Shown: positions 14,681 through 23,986 of the stretch, in pieces
Layout: the number at the start of each line of letters is the position of its first letter
How positions within the stretch are numbered: position 1 is the stretch's first letter
Assembly: GCA_024641735.1 (NCBI GenBank)
Contig: JAHECN010000011.1
Span: forward strand, 1 to 35,056
From: Gemmatimonadota bacterium
Lineage (GTDB): Bacteria; Gemmatimonadota; Gemmatimonadetes; Gemmatimonadales; GWC2-71-9
Reading direction: 5' to 3'
DNA: 35,056 bases
Position numbers and translations under genes: made by a program
The notes under the pieces: generated by a model
What the model saw: the letters and a program-made list of their open reading frames with translations, nothing else
Told to the model about the DNA's origin: nothing
Databases searched by the model: none

Positions 14681-16264
14681 ATGATTGACTTGAACCTCTT
14701 GATCGCCCTCGGCACCGGTGTGGTGGTGGGCGTCCCCATCGGCATGTTGTTGTGGAATCTCGTCCTTGCACGGAGCGCGCGGAACCTCCGCGCGCTCGGG
14801 GATCAGTCGCGGCGCGAAGCATCCGAGATGATCGCCGCAGCGGAACGTGATGCGGCGGTGCTGCGTGAAGGCACCATCGTCACCGCCCGTGCTGAGGCCC
14901 TCGCACTCAAGGAAGAGGCTGCGCGCGAGGTTGAACGTCGCCGCGAAGAAATTGAGAAGGTCGAACGACGGCTTGGGGATCGCGAGGAACAACTCTCCGA
15001 GCGGAAGGATCGCGTGCGCGCGGAAGAGCGGGCGGTCGAACAGCAGCAGGCCGCGGTTGCTGACCGGGAAAAGGCGCTGGTCCAGGCACGGCTCGACCTC
15101 GGCCAGCTGGAGGGAGAACTGCAGCAGCGCCTAGAACGCGTCGCTGGGCTCACCGCCGAGGATGCCGCGCGGGAAGTGCGCCAGCAGGTGGAAGATGAGG
15201 CTCGCACCCAGGCTGCTGCCGGGGCACGGGACATCAAGGAGCGGGCGCGCCGGGATGCCGATCGGGAGGCGCGCCGCCTCCTTGCCATGACCACGCAACG
15301 CCTCGCCGCAGAGTACACCGCCGAGACGACGGTCTCCGCCGTCTCGCTGCCCAACGATGAAATGAAGGGACGCATCATCGGGCGCGAGGGGCGCAACATT
15401 CGTGCATTCGAATTGGCGACCGGGGTCGATGTCATCATCGACGACACACCGGATACCGTGGTGATTTCCTGTTTCGACCCGGTGCGTCGCGAGATCGCCA
15501 GACGGGCGCTCGATGCGCTCGTCACCGATGGCCGCATTCATCCAGGCCGCATCGAAGAAGTGGTCGCCAAGGCCCAGAAAGAACTCGATGCCCAGCTGAC
15601 CGAACTGGGCGAGCGGGCGGCGTATGATGTTGGGGTCAATGGTCTGCATCCGGAATTGATCCGCTTGGTCGGTCGGATGCGGTATCGCAGCTCCTACGGG
15701 CAGAACCTCTACGAACACTCCAAGGAAGTCTCGTGGTTGGCCGGCATGATGGCCGCCGAACTGCACCTTGATGTGGCGCTCGCCCGGCGCGCGGGTCTCC
15801 TGCATGATATTGGCAAGGTGCTGACGCACGAGCACGAAGGGACGCATGTCCAGCTCGGCGTGGAGGTCTGTCGTCGGCATGGGGAGTCCGAGGCGGTGCT
15901 GAACTGCATCGAGGCCCACCACGACGATGTCCCTCACGAGAGCAGTGAGTCCGTTCTGGTGCAGGCGTCCGACAGCGTCAGCGGCTCACGGCCCGGCGCA
16001 CGCCGCGAAGCGTTCGAGACATACGTCAAGCGGCTGACGAAGTTGGAGGAAATCGCCGGAGGGTATCCCGGCGTCGAGAAGACGACGGTGATTCAAGCGG
16101 GAAGGGAAGTGCGCGTCATCGTCCGCCCGGAGAAAGTGGACGACGCGGCGGCGCAGGAGCTCTCGGAGACGATTGCCCGGCGCATCGAACAAGAGCTGCA
16201 GTACCCCGGACAGATCCGGGTGACTGTCATTCGTGAGACTCGAGCAACGGACGTGGCAAAATGA
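14681..16264 (+). CDS. rny: Ribonuclease Y
   Basis: The protein has 527 residues. It has an N-terminal membrane anchor (about 5-28; [20 protein letters not shown]), a long Glu/Arg-rich coiled-coil to about residue 205, a KH domain with [21 protein letters not shown] (about 230), an HD domain with LLHDIGK (about 373) and HHDD, and a C-terminal segment [20 protein letters not shown] ending in [13 protein letters not shown]. RNase Y is the membrane-bound endonuclease initiating mRNA decay in bacteria lacking RNase E. The length and all motifs are standard. Its stop overlaps folD (ATGA). Confidence 0.97.
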   Translation: MIDLNLLIALGTGVVVGVPIGMLLWNLVLARSARNLRALGDQSRREASEMIAAAERDAAVLREGTIVTARAEALALKEEAAREVERRREEIEKVERRLGDREEQLSERKDRVRAEERAVEQQQAAVADREKALVQARLDLGQLEGELQQRLERVAGLTAEDAAREVRQQVEDEARTQAAAGARDIKERARRDADREARRLLAMTTQRLAAEYTAETTVSAVSLPNDEMKGRIIGREGRNIRAFELATGVDVIIDDTPDTVVISCFDPVRREIARRALDALVTDGRIHPGRIEEVVAKAQKELDAQLTELGERAAYDVGVNGLHPELIRLVGRMRYRSSYGQNLYEHSKEVSWLAGMMAAELHLDVALARRAGLLHDIGKVLTHEHEGTHVQLGVEVCRRHGESEAVLNCIEAHHDDVPHESSESVLVQASDSVSGSRPGARREAFETYVKRLTKLEEIAGGYPGVEKTTVIQAGREVRVIVRPEKVDDAAAQELSETIARRIEQELQYPGQIRVTVIRETRATDVAK

Positions 16265-17151
16265 GTGCGACAATCATTGATGGGGTGGCGATCGCGAAGA
16301 CAATCCGGGCGGAAGTCGCCGAGCAGGTGGCTGCCCTCAGCGCGCACGGCATCGTGCCTGGACTGGCGGTCATTCTGGTCGGCGAGGATCCCGCCTCCTC
16401 CATCTACGTCCGCTCGAAGGGGAAGGCATGCAAGGAAGCCGGCATGCACTCCGAGACCATCATTCTCCCCGCGGATACGACGGAGGCAGACCTGCTGGCC
16501 ACCATCGATCGCGTCAATGCCGATCCGCTGATTCACGGTCTGCTCGTCCAGTTGCCGGTCCCGGCGCATATCGACACCGACAAGGTGCTGCGTCGCATCG
16601 ATCCCGCGAAGGACGTCGATGGATTCCATCCGGTAAATGTCGGCAAGCTGGTGCTCGGCGATCCAACCGCCTTCAAGCCCGCGACGCCCGCCGGCATTCA
16701 ACAGATGTTGCTCCGTTCGGGTGTGGAGACTCGAGGCGCCCATGCGGTGATTGTCGGGCGTTCCACCATCGTCGGTCGACCGATGGCAAACCTGTTGATT
16801 CAATCCGGCCCTGGCGGCGATGCCACCGTGACCGTGACACACTCGCGCACCCGCGACCTCGCGGGCATGTGCCGCAGCGCCGATATTCTCGTCGTCGCCA
16901 TCGGCCGCGCGGAGATGATCGGGGCGGACGCCGTGAAGCCCGGCGCGACGGTGATCGACGTCGGCATCAATCGCGTGGACGATGCCTCGCTGCCGAAGGG
17001 GTATCGGGTCTGCGGTGATGTCGCCTTCGACGAGGTGTCGAAGGTCGCTGGGGCGATCACGCCGGTGCCCGGCGGCGTCGGACCAATGACCATCGCGATG
17101 CTCCTCAGCAACACGCTGCAAGCGGCGACGCTGCGGCAGCAGGGTAGGTGA
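16261..17151 (+). CDS. folD: Bifunctional methylene-THF dehydrogenase / methenyl-THF cyclohydrolase
   Basis: The protein has 296 residues. Catalytic [14 protein letters not shown] carries the conserved Lys of the YxxxK-like site. It is followed by [38 protein letters not shown], the NADP loop [17 protein letters not shown], and the C-terminal [15 protein letters not shown]. It interconverts 5,10-methylene-THF and 10-formyl-THF for purine and formyl-Met-tRNA synthesis. It overlaps both neighbours by 4 bp. Confidence 0.97.
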   Translation: MSATIIDGVAIAKTIRAEVAEQVAALSAHGIVPGLAVILVGEDPASSIYVRSKGKACKEAGMHSETIILPADTTEADLLATIDRVNADPLIHGLLVQLPVPAHIDTDKVLRRIDPAKDVDGFHPVNVGKLVLGDPTAFKPATPAGIQQMLLRSGVETRGAHAVIVGRSTIVGRPMANLLIQSGPGGDATVTVTHSRTRDLAGMCRSADILVVAIGRAEMIGADAVKPGATVIDVGINRVDDASLPKGYRVCGDVAFDEVSKVAGAITPVPGGVGPMTIAMLLSNTLQAATLRQQGR

Positions 17152-18410
17152 CTTCTCCCGACGAGGCGTGGTCCGTTTCTCGGCTGGCGCGCGCGATCAA
17201 GCGCACCGTCGAGGAGGGGGCGGAGCCCGTCTGGGTCCGAGGCGAGCTGGTCGGGGTGAAGCGCTATCCGAGTGGGCATTGGTACTTCGGCCTGCGGGAT
17301 GAATCGGCGAAGGTCGACTGCACCCTCTGGAAATTCTCGGCCGCGCGGCTCCCCGCGCCCCTGGAGGAAGGGCAGGAAGTCTTCGCCTTCGGCACGCCCA
17401 ACGTGTGGGAGGAACGGACAGCGCTCCGCTTCAACGTGACGCGTGTGGTCAGCGCGGCCGGAGTCGGCGCGGCGGCCCAAGCCATCGAACGCGCCAAGCA
17501 GGCACTGCTCGCGGATGGCCTGCTCGATCCCGCGCGCAAGCGACCGCTTCCCCCCTTTCCACTTCGTATCGCCGTGATCACCTCGATCGCCGGTGCCGCC
17601 GTGCATGACATCATCACGGTGGCGAAGCGGCGGTGGCCCGGGATCGAATTGCTGGTGATCAACAGCACGGTGCAGGGCGAGGGCGCCCCCGCCGAACTCG
17701 TCGCCGCGCTTGGGCGCGTGGCCCGACTCGACGCGATCGATTGCTGCATCATCGGGCGCGGCGGCGGAGCACGCGAGGATCTCGCCGCCTTCAATACCGA
17801 AGCGGTCTGCCGCGCCATTGCGGCGTGCCCGGTCCCCGTGATCAGCGCCGTGGGGCACGAGGTCGACGTGACCCTGGCGGACCTGGTTGCCGACGTGCGT
17901 GCTGCCACACCATCGCAGGCTGCCGAGTTTGCGTTGCCGGATCGTCGCGAGGTGGAGGCTCGCGTTGCGGCACTGCGCGACGCTCTCGGCTCCCGTACCC
18001 TGGCACAGGTGGCCGGGATGCAGTCCCGACTTGTTCGGACACGCGATCGGCTCGGCAATGCCCTCCTGGAACAGGTCCGCACCGCCGAGCGTCGGTTGTT
18101 GCGCGTGGAGGCACGATTGCCGCTCGCGCTGGAACGCCATGCCCGGGCGCCGCGCGAACGGCTCGCACGCGTGCAGGGGCGCCTCGCCCCGGCGATGCGG
18201 CGGCGGGTCGCGGAGACCCACGCCGATCTCGGTCGCCTCGCGGCGCAACTCGATGCGCTCTCGCCGCTCGCCGTGCTCGGGCGTGGTTATGCCATGGCAC
18301 GCGGCGAAGAAGGCAGACTGTTGCGACGGCGCGCCGACTTCGTTCCCGGAACCCCATTCACTCTGACTCTTGCGGACGGATCGATCACGGCCCGCACGGA
18401 GGCATCATGA
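17148..18410 (+). CDS. xseA: Exodeoxyribonuclease VII large subunit
   Basis: The protein has 420 residues from a GTG within the folD stop. An N-terminal OB domain ([25 protein letters not shown]) precedes the catalytic domain: [35 protein letters not shown] (usual GGGSxEDL; here Ser is Ala), [33 protein letters not shown] coiled-coil follows, then the C-terminal [13 protein letters not shown]. With XseB it degrades single-stranded DNA from both ends. Confidence 0.96.
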   Translation: MTSPDEAWSVSRLARAIKRTVEEGAEPVWVRGELVGVKRYPSGHWYFGLRDESAKVDCTLWKFSAARLPAPLEEGQEVFAFGTPNVWEERTALRFNVTRVVSAAGVGAAAQAIERAKQALLADGLLDPARKRPLPPFPLRIAVITSIAGAAVHDIITVAKRRWPGIELLVINSTVQGEGAPAELVAALGRVARLDAIDCCIIGRGGGAREDLAAFNTEAVCRAIAACPVPVISAVGHEVDVTLADLVADVRAATPSQAAEFALPDRREVEARVAALRDALGSRTLAQVAGMQSRLVRTRDRLGNALLEQVRTAERRLLRVEARLPLALERHARAPRERLARVQGRLAPAMRRRVAETHADLGRLAAQLDALSPLAVLGRGYAMARGEEGRLLRRRADFVPGTPFTLTLADGSITARTEAS

Positions 18411-18637
18411 GCAGCACCCCGACCTTGGGTGAGGACCTCACACGACTCGAGGAAATTGTCCGTCGCCTCGAAGATGACGATCTGGCACTCGAGTCTGCCT
18501 TGCAGCTCTTCGAGGAGGGCGTGACACGGCTCAAGGCCGCCCAGGCGCGCCTCTCGGTGGCCGAAGCGCGGGTCCTGCAAGTGCTTGAGGAATCCGGTGA
18601 CACGGGCGCACTCCGCCTCGAACCCATGGATGGCTGA
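18407..18637 (+). CDS. xseB: Exodeoxyribonuclease VII small subunit
   Basis: The protein has 76 residues from the ATG at 18407, which overlaps the xseA stop and has GGAGG upstream. The signature LTRLEEIVRRLEDDDLALESALQLFEEGVTRLK is typical of XseB. The ORF-track frame extends far upstream only because no stop interrupts it inside xseA. Several XseB chains bind one XseA. Confidence 0.95.
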   Translation: MSSTPTLGEDLTRLEEIVRRLEDDDLALESALQLFEEGVTRLKAAQARLSVAEARVLQVLEESGDTGALRLEPMDG

Positions 18638-19541
18638 TCACCCGAGTGGTCACGCTCTCCGGTTGGTTGAGGAGGCACGCGAGCTCGTCGACGCTCGATT
18701 GGAGGCGTGGGCCCAGCGGATGTCGCACGAGGTCCCCGGACAACTCGGGGAAGCCTTGGCGTATGCCCTCCGGAGCCCCGGCAAGCGGGTGCGCCCCGCA
18801 CTCGTTCTTGCCGCAGTGCGAGCCGTCGGCGGCGATCCCCTGACCGCAGTGGATGTCGCCACCGCCGTTGAGATCGTCCATACCTACTCGCTCGTGCATG
18901 ACGATCTCCCGTGCATGGATGACGACAAGCTGCGGCGTGGGCGGCCGACCACCCACTGTGCCTTTGACGTCGCGACGGCGACCCGGGTCGGGTTTCTCCT
19001 CGTCCCCCTCGCCGCGGAAGTCCTCTCCAAGGCTGGCAATTCCCTGGGGCTCTCCGCCGAGGAACAGCAGAGTCTGGCAGTCGAGCTGCTCGAGGCGGGC
19101 GGGATCCGGGGCATGGTCGGCGGACAGTGGCTCGATCTGGAGGCGGAGGGGGCCCACCTCGATCTTCCGGGCTTGGTGGCCGTCCATCAAGGCAAGACCG
19201 GCGCACTGATCCGTGCCGCGGTCGTTATCGGAGGGATCGCCGCCCGCGCCACGCCGGAGCAGGTATTTGCCCTGCGGGCGTATGGCGAGGAAATTGGGCT
19301 GGCCTTCCAGGTGGCGGACGATGTCCTGGACGCAACGGCCACCTCGGAGACCCTGGGAAAGACCGCTGGGCGCGACGCGGCGCTCGCGAAATCCACCTAC
19401 GTCGGCCTCCTGGGAGTGGAGGGTGCGCGGGCAGAGGCGGCGCGCCACGAGCAGTTGGCGATCCGGGCACTCGAGGTGTCGGGTGTCCAGACTGAATCTT
19501 TGGCCGCCCTGGCGCGGTATATTGTGACAAGAGCCTCATGA
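18630..19541 (+). CDS. ispA: Polyprenyl (farnesyl/geranylgeranyl) diphosphate synthase
   Basis: The protein has 303 residues from the ATG at 18630, overlapping the xseB stop by 8 bp; the ORF-track start at 18585 lies deeper inside xseB. The first Asp-rich motif DDLPCMDDDKLRRGRPTTH (about residue 91) and the second, FQVADDVLDATA (about 230), are intact. KRVRPALVLAA, GGQWLDLEAE and HQGKTGALIRAA are also typical. It condenses IPP with allylic diphosphates; chain length is probably C15 to C20 but not certain. It precedes dxs with a 4-bp overlap, the common xseB-ispA-dxs order. Confidence 0.95.
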   Translation: MADHPSGHALRLVEEARELVDARLEAWAQRMSHEVPGQLGEALAYALRSPGKRVRPALVLAAVRAVGGDPLTAVDVATAVEIVHTYSLVHDDLPCMDDDKLRRGRPTTHCAFDVATATRVGFLLVPLAAEVLSKAGNSLGLSAEEQQSLAVELLEAGGIRGMVGGQWLDLEAEGAHLDLPGLVAVHQGKTGALIRAAVVIGGIAARATPEQVFALRAYGEEIGLAFQVADDVLDATATSETLGKTAGRDAALAKSTYVGLLGVEGARAEAARHEQLAIRALEVSGVQTESLAALARYIVTRAS

Positions 19542-21454
19542 CTACTCATTCTCCGGGAGCACACGTGTCCCTCCTGTCGCGCATCGAGGGCCCTGCCGAC
19601 CTGAAGCAGCTCTCCCGAGACCAGCTGCCGCAGCTGGCTCAGGAAATTCGTGACAGGCTGATCGAGCGCTGTTCGATCACGGGCGGCCATATCGGCGCGT
19701 CCCTAGGTGTGGTGGAGCTCACGATCGCCCTCCTCTACGAGTTCGATTCGCCCACGGACAAGGTCCTCTGGGATGTCGGACATCAGGCGTATGCGTGGAA
19801 GCTGCTGACGGGTCGCAACGTGGCGTTCCCGACCCTGCGGTCCGCTGGAGGGATTTCAGGCTTCCTGAAACGCGATGAGAGCGAGCACGACCAGTTCGGT
19901 GCCGGTCACGCCGGAACGGCAATGTCGGCTGCCCTCGGGATGGCGACCGCGCGCGACTTGAAGGGAGAGAAGAACAAGGTGATCGCGGTCGTCGGGGACG
20001 GCGCCCTCACCTGCGGCCTCTCCTATGAGGGGATGAATAACGCCGGGCATTCGGATCGTGACATCATCCTGATCGTGAATGACAACGGGATGAGCATCTC
20101 GCCCAATGTCGGGGGCATCTCGAAGATGCTCGGTGGTATTGTCGCGAATCCGCGCACCAACAAGCTGCGCGATCATATCAAGCGCGTGACCCACAAGCTC
20201 GGCCATGTCTTCGGCGACGGCGTCGTCGAGTTCGCCAAGAATGTCGAAGAGTCCGCCAAGAATCTCTTTTCGGAAGGCATGCTCTTCGAAGAGCTCGGGT
20301 TCCGGTACTTCGGCCCGATTGACGGACACGATCTCGAGAAGCTGACCGACACGCTGGCGTTTGTCCGAGACCTGGAAGGCCCCCGTGTGATCCACGTGAT
20401 CACCGAGAAGGGGAAGGGGTTCTCCTTCGCCGAGGCAAACCGCGAAAAGTGGCACGGGCTCGCGGCGTACGATCCCATCACCGGCGAAGCACGCAAGAAG
20501 GCGAGCGGTCCGCCGACTTGGACCCAGGTGTTCGGCGACACCCTTGTCGCGCTCGGCAACGAACACGAGGACCTCGTCGTGATCACCGCGGCCATGCCAA
20601 GTGGGACCGGGACCAACGTCTTTCAGAAGGCGCACCCGGACCGCTTCTTCGATGTCGGCATCGCGGAAGGCCACGCCGTCACTTTCGCCGGCGGCCTCGC
20701 GACGCAGGGGATCAAGCCGATCGTCGCGATCTACTCGACCTTCTTGCAGCGTGCATACGACAACATCATTCACGACATCGCGGTGCAGCATTTGCCGGTC
20801 GTGTTCGCGATGGATCGCGCCGGCTTGGTGGGCGAGGATGGCCAGACGCATATGGGCTTGTACGACATCGCCTACATGCTGGCGGTGCCGGGCATGACCG
20901 TGATGGCGCCGAAGGACGGCGACGAACTCGTTGGACTGTTGCGGACCGGCCTCGAGCACGACGGCCCCTCCTGTGTGCGGTACCCGCGTGACAAGGCACC
21001 GTCTGACCCCAACCCGGTCGGGTCGGTCCCGGCGGTACCGTATGGGACGTGGGAAGTGCTGACCCCTGGCCGCGATGTGGCCATTCTCGGGGTCGGCACC
21101 ATGGCACTCCCTGCGCAGGCCGCTGCCGAATTGCTGCATACCCAGGGCATCGAGGCGACGGCCATCAATGCGCGCTTCGTGAAGCCGATGGACGAGGCCA
21201 TGCTCGAGACCCTGACGCGCGACTGCCGGCTTCTGGTAACGGTGGAAGAGGGAACGGTCGTCAATGGCTTCGGGGCCTCCCTCGCCGAGCGGATGCAACG
21301 GACCAATCCGGAAGTTCGCGTGATCGCCATGGGAATCGCGGACGAATTGATTCTCCAGGCACCGCGTGCCGAACAGCTTGCCGCGTATGGGCTGACGGCC
21401 GATGGCATTGCCACGCGCGCCGCAGCAGTTTGGCGCACCCTCGCGGTCCGCTGA
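19538..21454 (+). CDS. dxs: 1-deoxy-D-xylulose-5-phosphate synthase
   Basis: The protein has 638 residues, normal for Dxs. N-terminal GGHIGASLGVVELTIALLYEF and DKVLWDVGHQAYAWKLLTGR; TPP/Mg motif GDGALTCGLSYEGMNNA ... NDNGMSISPNVG; transketolase segment DRAGLVGEDGQTHMGLYDIAYM; C-terminal KPMDEAMLETLTRDCRLLVTVEEG. It condenses pyruvate and glyceraldehyde-3-phosphate, the first step of the MEP isoprenoid pathway. GHAGTAMSAALG replaces the commoner GHSSTSIS. It overlaps ispA (ATGA) and nadK (53 bp). Confidence 0.97.
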   Translation: MTTHSPGAHVSLLSRIEGPADLKQLSRDQLPQLAQEIRDRLIERCSITGGHIGASLGVVELTIALLYEFDSPTDKVLWDVGHQAYAWKLLTGRNVAFPTLRSAGGISGFLKRDESEHDQFGAGHAGTAMSAALGMATARDLKGEKNKVIAVVGDGALTCGLSYEGMNNAGHSDRDIILIVNDNGMSISPNVGGISKMLGGIVANPRTNKLRDHIKRVTHKLGHVFGDGVVEFAKNVEESAKNLFSEGMLFEELGFRYFGPIDGHDLEKLTDTLAFVRDLEGPRVIHVITEKGKGFSFAEANREKWHGLAAYDPITGEARKKASGPPTWTQVFGDTLVALGNEHEDLVVITAAMPSGTGTNVFQKAHPDRFFDVGIAEGHAVTFAGGLATQGIKPIVAIYSTFLQRAYDNIIHDIAVQHLPVVFAMDRAGLVGEDGQTHMGLYDIAYMLAVPGMTVMAPKDGDELVGLLRTGLEHDGPSCVRYPRDKAPSDPNPVGSVPAVPYGTWEVLTPGRDVAILGVGTMALPAQAAAELLHTQGIEATAINARFVKPMDEAMLETLTRDCRLLVTVEEGTVVNGFGASLAERMQRTNPEVRVIAMGIADELILQAPRAEQLAAYGLTADGIATRAAAVWRTLAVR

Positions 21455-22325
21455 GGCTCCCCTGCGGATCGGAATCGTCGGGAACACGCGCTACGCCGAC
21501 CTGCGAGGAGCCCTCGCAGAAACGGCTCGCTTGGCCGCCGCCCATGGCTGGAGCCTCGCCGGTGGCGAGGCGCTGGCCGAGCTCTCTCCCGTGCCATTGC
21601 TTCCCTTCGACCCGACACAGATCGACCTGCTCCTGACACTGGGTGGCGACGGCACGCTGTTGCGAGGCGCGCGTCAACTCAATCACCACGAAGTCCCGAT
21701 TCTTGGCGTCAATTTCGGACGGGTGGGATTCCTGACCGCGATTGCGCGTGATGGCGTCGCCGAGGCGCTGACTACCGTGGCCGCCGGAGGGCACCGACTC
21801 TCCCCGCGCTCCGTGCTGCTGGCCTCCGTGCGTGATCAGGCTGGCGTGCGCCTCAGCGAACGCTCGGCCCTCAACGACGTCGTCCTGCACAAGGGTGGCG
21901 TCGCCCGCGTCGTGCGGTTCCAAGTGATGGTCGATGGCGAGCCGATGGGGCCGGTCTCCGCCGATGGATTGGTCGTCGCATCGCCGACGGGATCGACGGC
22001 GTATTCGCTCTCTGCAGGCGGTCCCGTGGTCGTCCCCACGATAGACGCCATGGTGGTCACGCCGATCTGTCCGCACTCGCTGGGTATGCGACCGATCGTG
22101 ACGCGTGGCGACAGCGTGATTCGCGTGGAACCGCTCGAGCCGCGCGCCGCCGATCTGCTCGTCTCCTTCGATGGCCAGGACACTGCACCGCTTGGCGCAG
22201 GATGCGCCCTCGAAGTCCGACCCGCGCCGTGGCGCGTGATCCTCGTGCGCTTCGGTGAGCCCGCGTTCTTCCCGAGACTCCGCGAGAAATTGCACTGGGG
22301 CGACCTCTCCGATCGAGGAGTGTGA
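21402..22325 (+). CDS. nadK: NAD kinase
   Basis: The protein has 307 residues from the ATG at 21402. Catalytic GGDGTLLRGAR (about 81), NFGRVGFLTAIA, the Asn-Asp motif ALNDVVLHKG, and DGLVVASPTGSTAYSLSAGGP identify NadK. It makes NADP from NAD and ATP; Dxr and other MEP enzymes consume NADPH. The start is uncertain: the first conserved segment is LRIGIVGN at about residue 21, no clear SD precedes the ATG, and a TTG at 21408 is possible. The overlap with dxs is therefore 53 bp or a little less. Confidence 0.93.
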   Translation: MALPRAPQQFGAPSRSAEAPLRIGIVGNTRYADLRGALAETARLAAAHGWSLAGGEALAELSPVPLLPFDPTQIDLLLTLGGDGTLLRGARQLNHHEVPILGVNFGRVGFLTAIARDGVAEALTTVAAGGHRLSPRSVLLASVRDQAGVRLSERSALNDVVLHKGGVARVVRFQVMVDGEPMGPVSADGLVVASPTGSTAYSLSAGGPVVVPTIDAMVVTPICPHSLGMRPIVTRGDSVIRVEPLEPRAADLLVSFDGQDTAPLGAGCALEVRPAPWRVILVRFGEPAFFPRLREKLHWGDLSDRGV

Positions 22326-23986
22326 TGCTCAGCTCACTCCGCGTGCGAGACCTCACCACGATTGCCGACGTCACGCTCGAGCTCGCGGACGGGTTGAACA
22401 TCCTGACCGGTGAGACCGGCGCAGGGAAGTCGATGTTGGTCGACGCGCTCGCGCTCCTGCTCGGCGATCGTGCCGATCGAGCCGCTGTGCGACCCGGTGC
22501 CACGAAGGCCATTGTCGAGGGCGTAATCTCGCCGGTACCTCGCGCGACACGAGACGCGCTCGATGCCTCAGGCCTCGATGCCGAAGACCCATTGGTGATC
22601 CGACGCGAAGTCACCGCCGAAGGTCGGTCACGGGCATGGATCAACGGCTCTCCGACAACGGCCGGTGTCCTGGCAACAATCGGTGCGACACTCGTCGATC
22701 TCCACGGACAGCACCAGACGCTGCAGTTGTTGGAGGGTGGCGCCCAGCGGGACCTCCTCGACGCCTTCGGTGATACCGCTCCCGCCGCCAAGGCCGTCGC
22801 CGATGCCTGGCGCGATCTCGGCCTCCTCCGTGCGGAGCGCGATGCGTTGGCCGCGCGGCGTGACGCCGCCGAACGGCGCGCCGATTGGTTGCGCCATGTC
22901 GTGGATGAAGTGGATGGCGCCAAGGTGATCGCGGGAGAAGACGATCAGCTGGATGCGGAGGTCGTCCGGCTCTCGCATGCTGGCGTACTGGGCGAAGAAG
23001 CCCGCCGATTGGCGGAGGCGCTGGACGGGGACGAGGGCAGCGCGCGCCGAGCGCTCGGACAGGCAGAACGCGCCCTCAACGCGTTGGAGCGGCATGATCC
23101 CGCCCTCGGCGCGTGGCGCGAGTTGCTCGACGGCGCCTACGCACAGTTGGACGAATTGGCGCGGCTCGCGAGTCAGTACGCCGGGACACTCGCGGAGGAG
23201 CCGACGCGATTGGGTGAGCTGGAGTCACGCCGAGATCTGCTCTATACGCTCAAGCGAAAGCACGGCGGGACCCTCGACGCGGTGCTTGCCACTCGCGACG
23301 CGGCGCGCGCCGAACTCGACTTGATCGACTCCGCCGAATTTGATCTTCGGGCGTTGGAAGCACGTCTCGGTGCGGCCAACTCGGGGCTCGCGAGCCTCGC
23401 TGCGGCGCTCACCGCAGGGCGCGAGGTCGCGGGTACTCGGCTTGGCCGGGAGGTGACGCGGTTGCTCCCCGAATTGGGATTGGTCGGCGGCCGGTTCGAC
23501 GTAGAGCTTCAGCAGAATGCTGCGGTTGGCGAGCACGGAGCGGAGGAGATCGTCTTCCTCGTGCAGCTCAATGCGGGGATGGAGCCGCGACCGTTGGCGC
23601 GGGTTGCCTCTGGTGGCGAACTCTCACGATTGATGCTCGCGCTGAAGGTCGTGCTGGCGCGTGAGGATGCGGTGCCGACGCTGGTCTTCGACGAGATCGA
23701 TCAAGGGATTGGCGGTGAAGTGGGTGGACGCGTCGGTGCGGCACTGGCTCAGGTCGCGGCACAGCATCAAGTGTTGGTGATCACGCACCTTCCCCAGATT
23801 GCGGCGCAGGGCGATCGCCATCTCCGGATCGCCAAGGCCACGCGGGACGGTGTCGCAACCTCCGATGTGGAGCGCCTCCACGGTGAGGACCGTGTGTTGG
23901 AGTTAGCGCGCATGTTGGGTGGTGCGGGGGACGCGGCGATTGGACTCGCGCGTGCGCTGCTGGATGGCGGGGTCAGCGCCCGCTGA
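22325..23986 (+). CDS. recN: DNA repair protein RecN
   Basis: The protein has 553 residues from the ATG at 22325. GAGGAG lies just upstream, and the GTG at 22322 given by the track would be too close to it. Walker A GETGAGKSMLVDAL is at about 29, LHGQHQTLQLL at about 125, a central coiled-coil follows, then the ABC signature ASGGELSRLMLALK (about 428) and Walker B TLVFDEIDQGIGG. RecN is an SMC-like ATPase acting in double-strand-break repair. The start overlaps the nadK stop (TGATG). The last 14 bases overlap the 3' end of the convergent outer-membrane gene. Confidence 0.96.
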   Translation: MLSSLRVRDLTTIADVTLELADGLNILTGETGAGKSMLVDALALLLGDRADRAAVRPGATKAIVEGVISPVPRATRDALDASGLDAEDPLVIRREVTAEGRSRAWINGSPTTAGVLATIGATLVDLHGQHQTLQLLEGGAQRDLLDAFGDTAPAAKAVADAWRDLGLLRAERDALAARRDAAERRADWLRHVVDEVDGAKVIAGEDDQLDAEVVRLSHAGVLGEEARRLAEALDGDEGSARRALGQAERALNALERHDPALGAWRELLDGAYAQLDELARLASQYAGTLAEEPTRLGELESRRDLLYTLKRKHGGTLDAVLATRDAARAELDLIDSAEFDLRALEARLGAANSGLASLAAALTAGREVAGTRLGREVTRLLPELGLVGGRFDVELQQNAAVGEHGAEEIVFLVQLNAGMEPRPLARVASGGELSRLMLALKVVLAREDAVPTLVFDEIDQGIGGEVGGRVGAALAQVAAQHQVLVITHLPQIAAQGDRHLRIAKATRDGVATSDVERLHGEDRVLELARMLGGAGDAAIGLARALLDGGVSAR

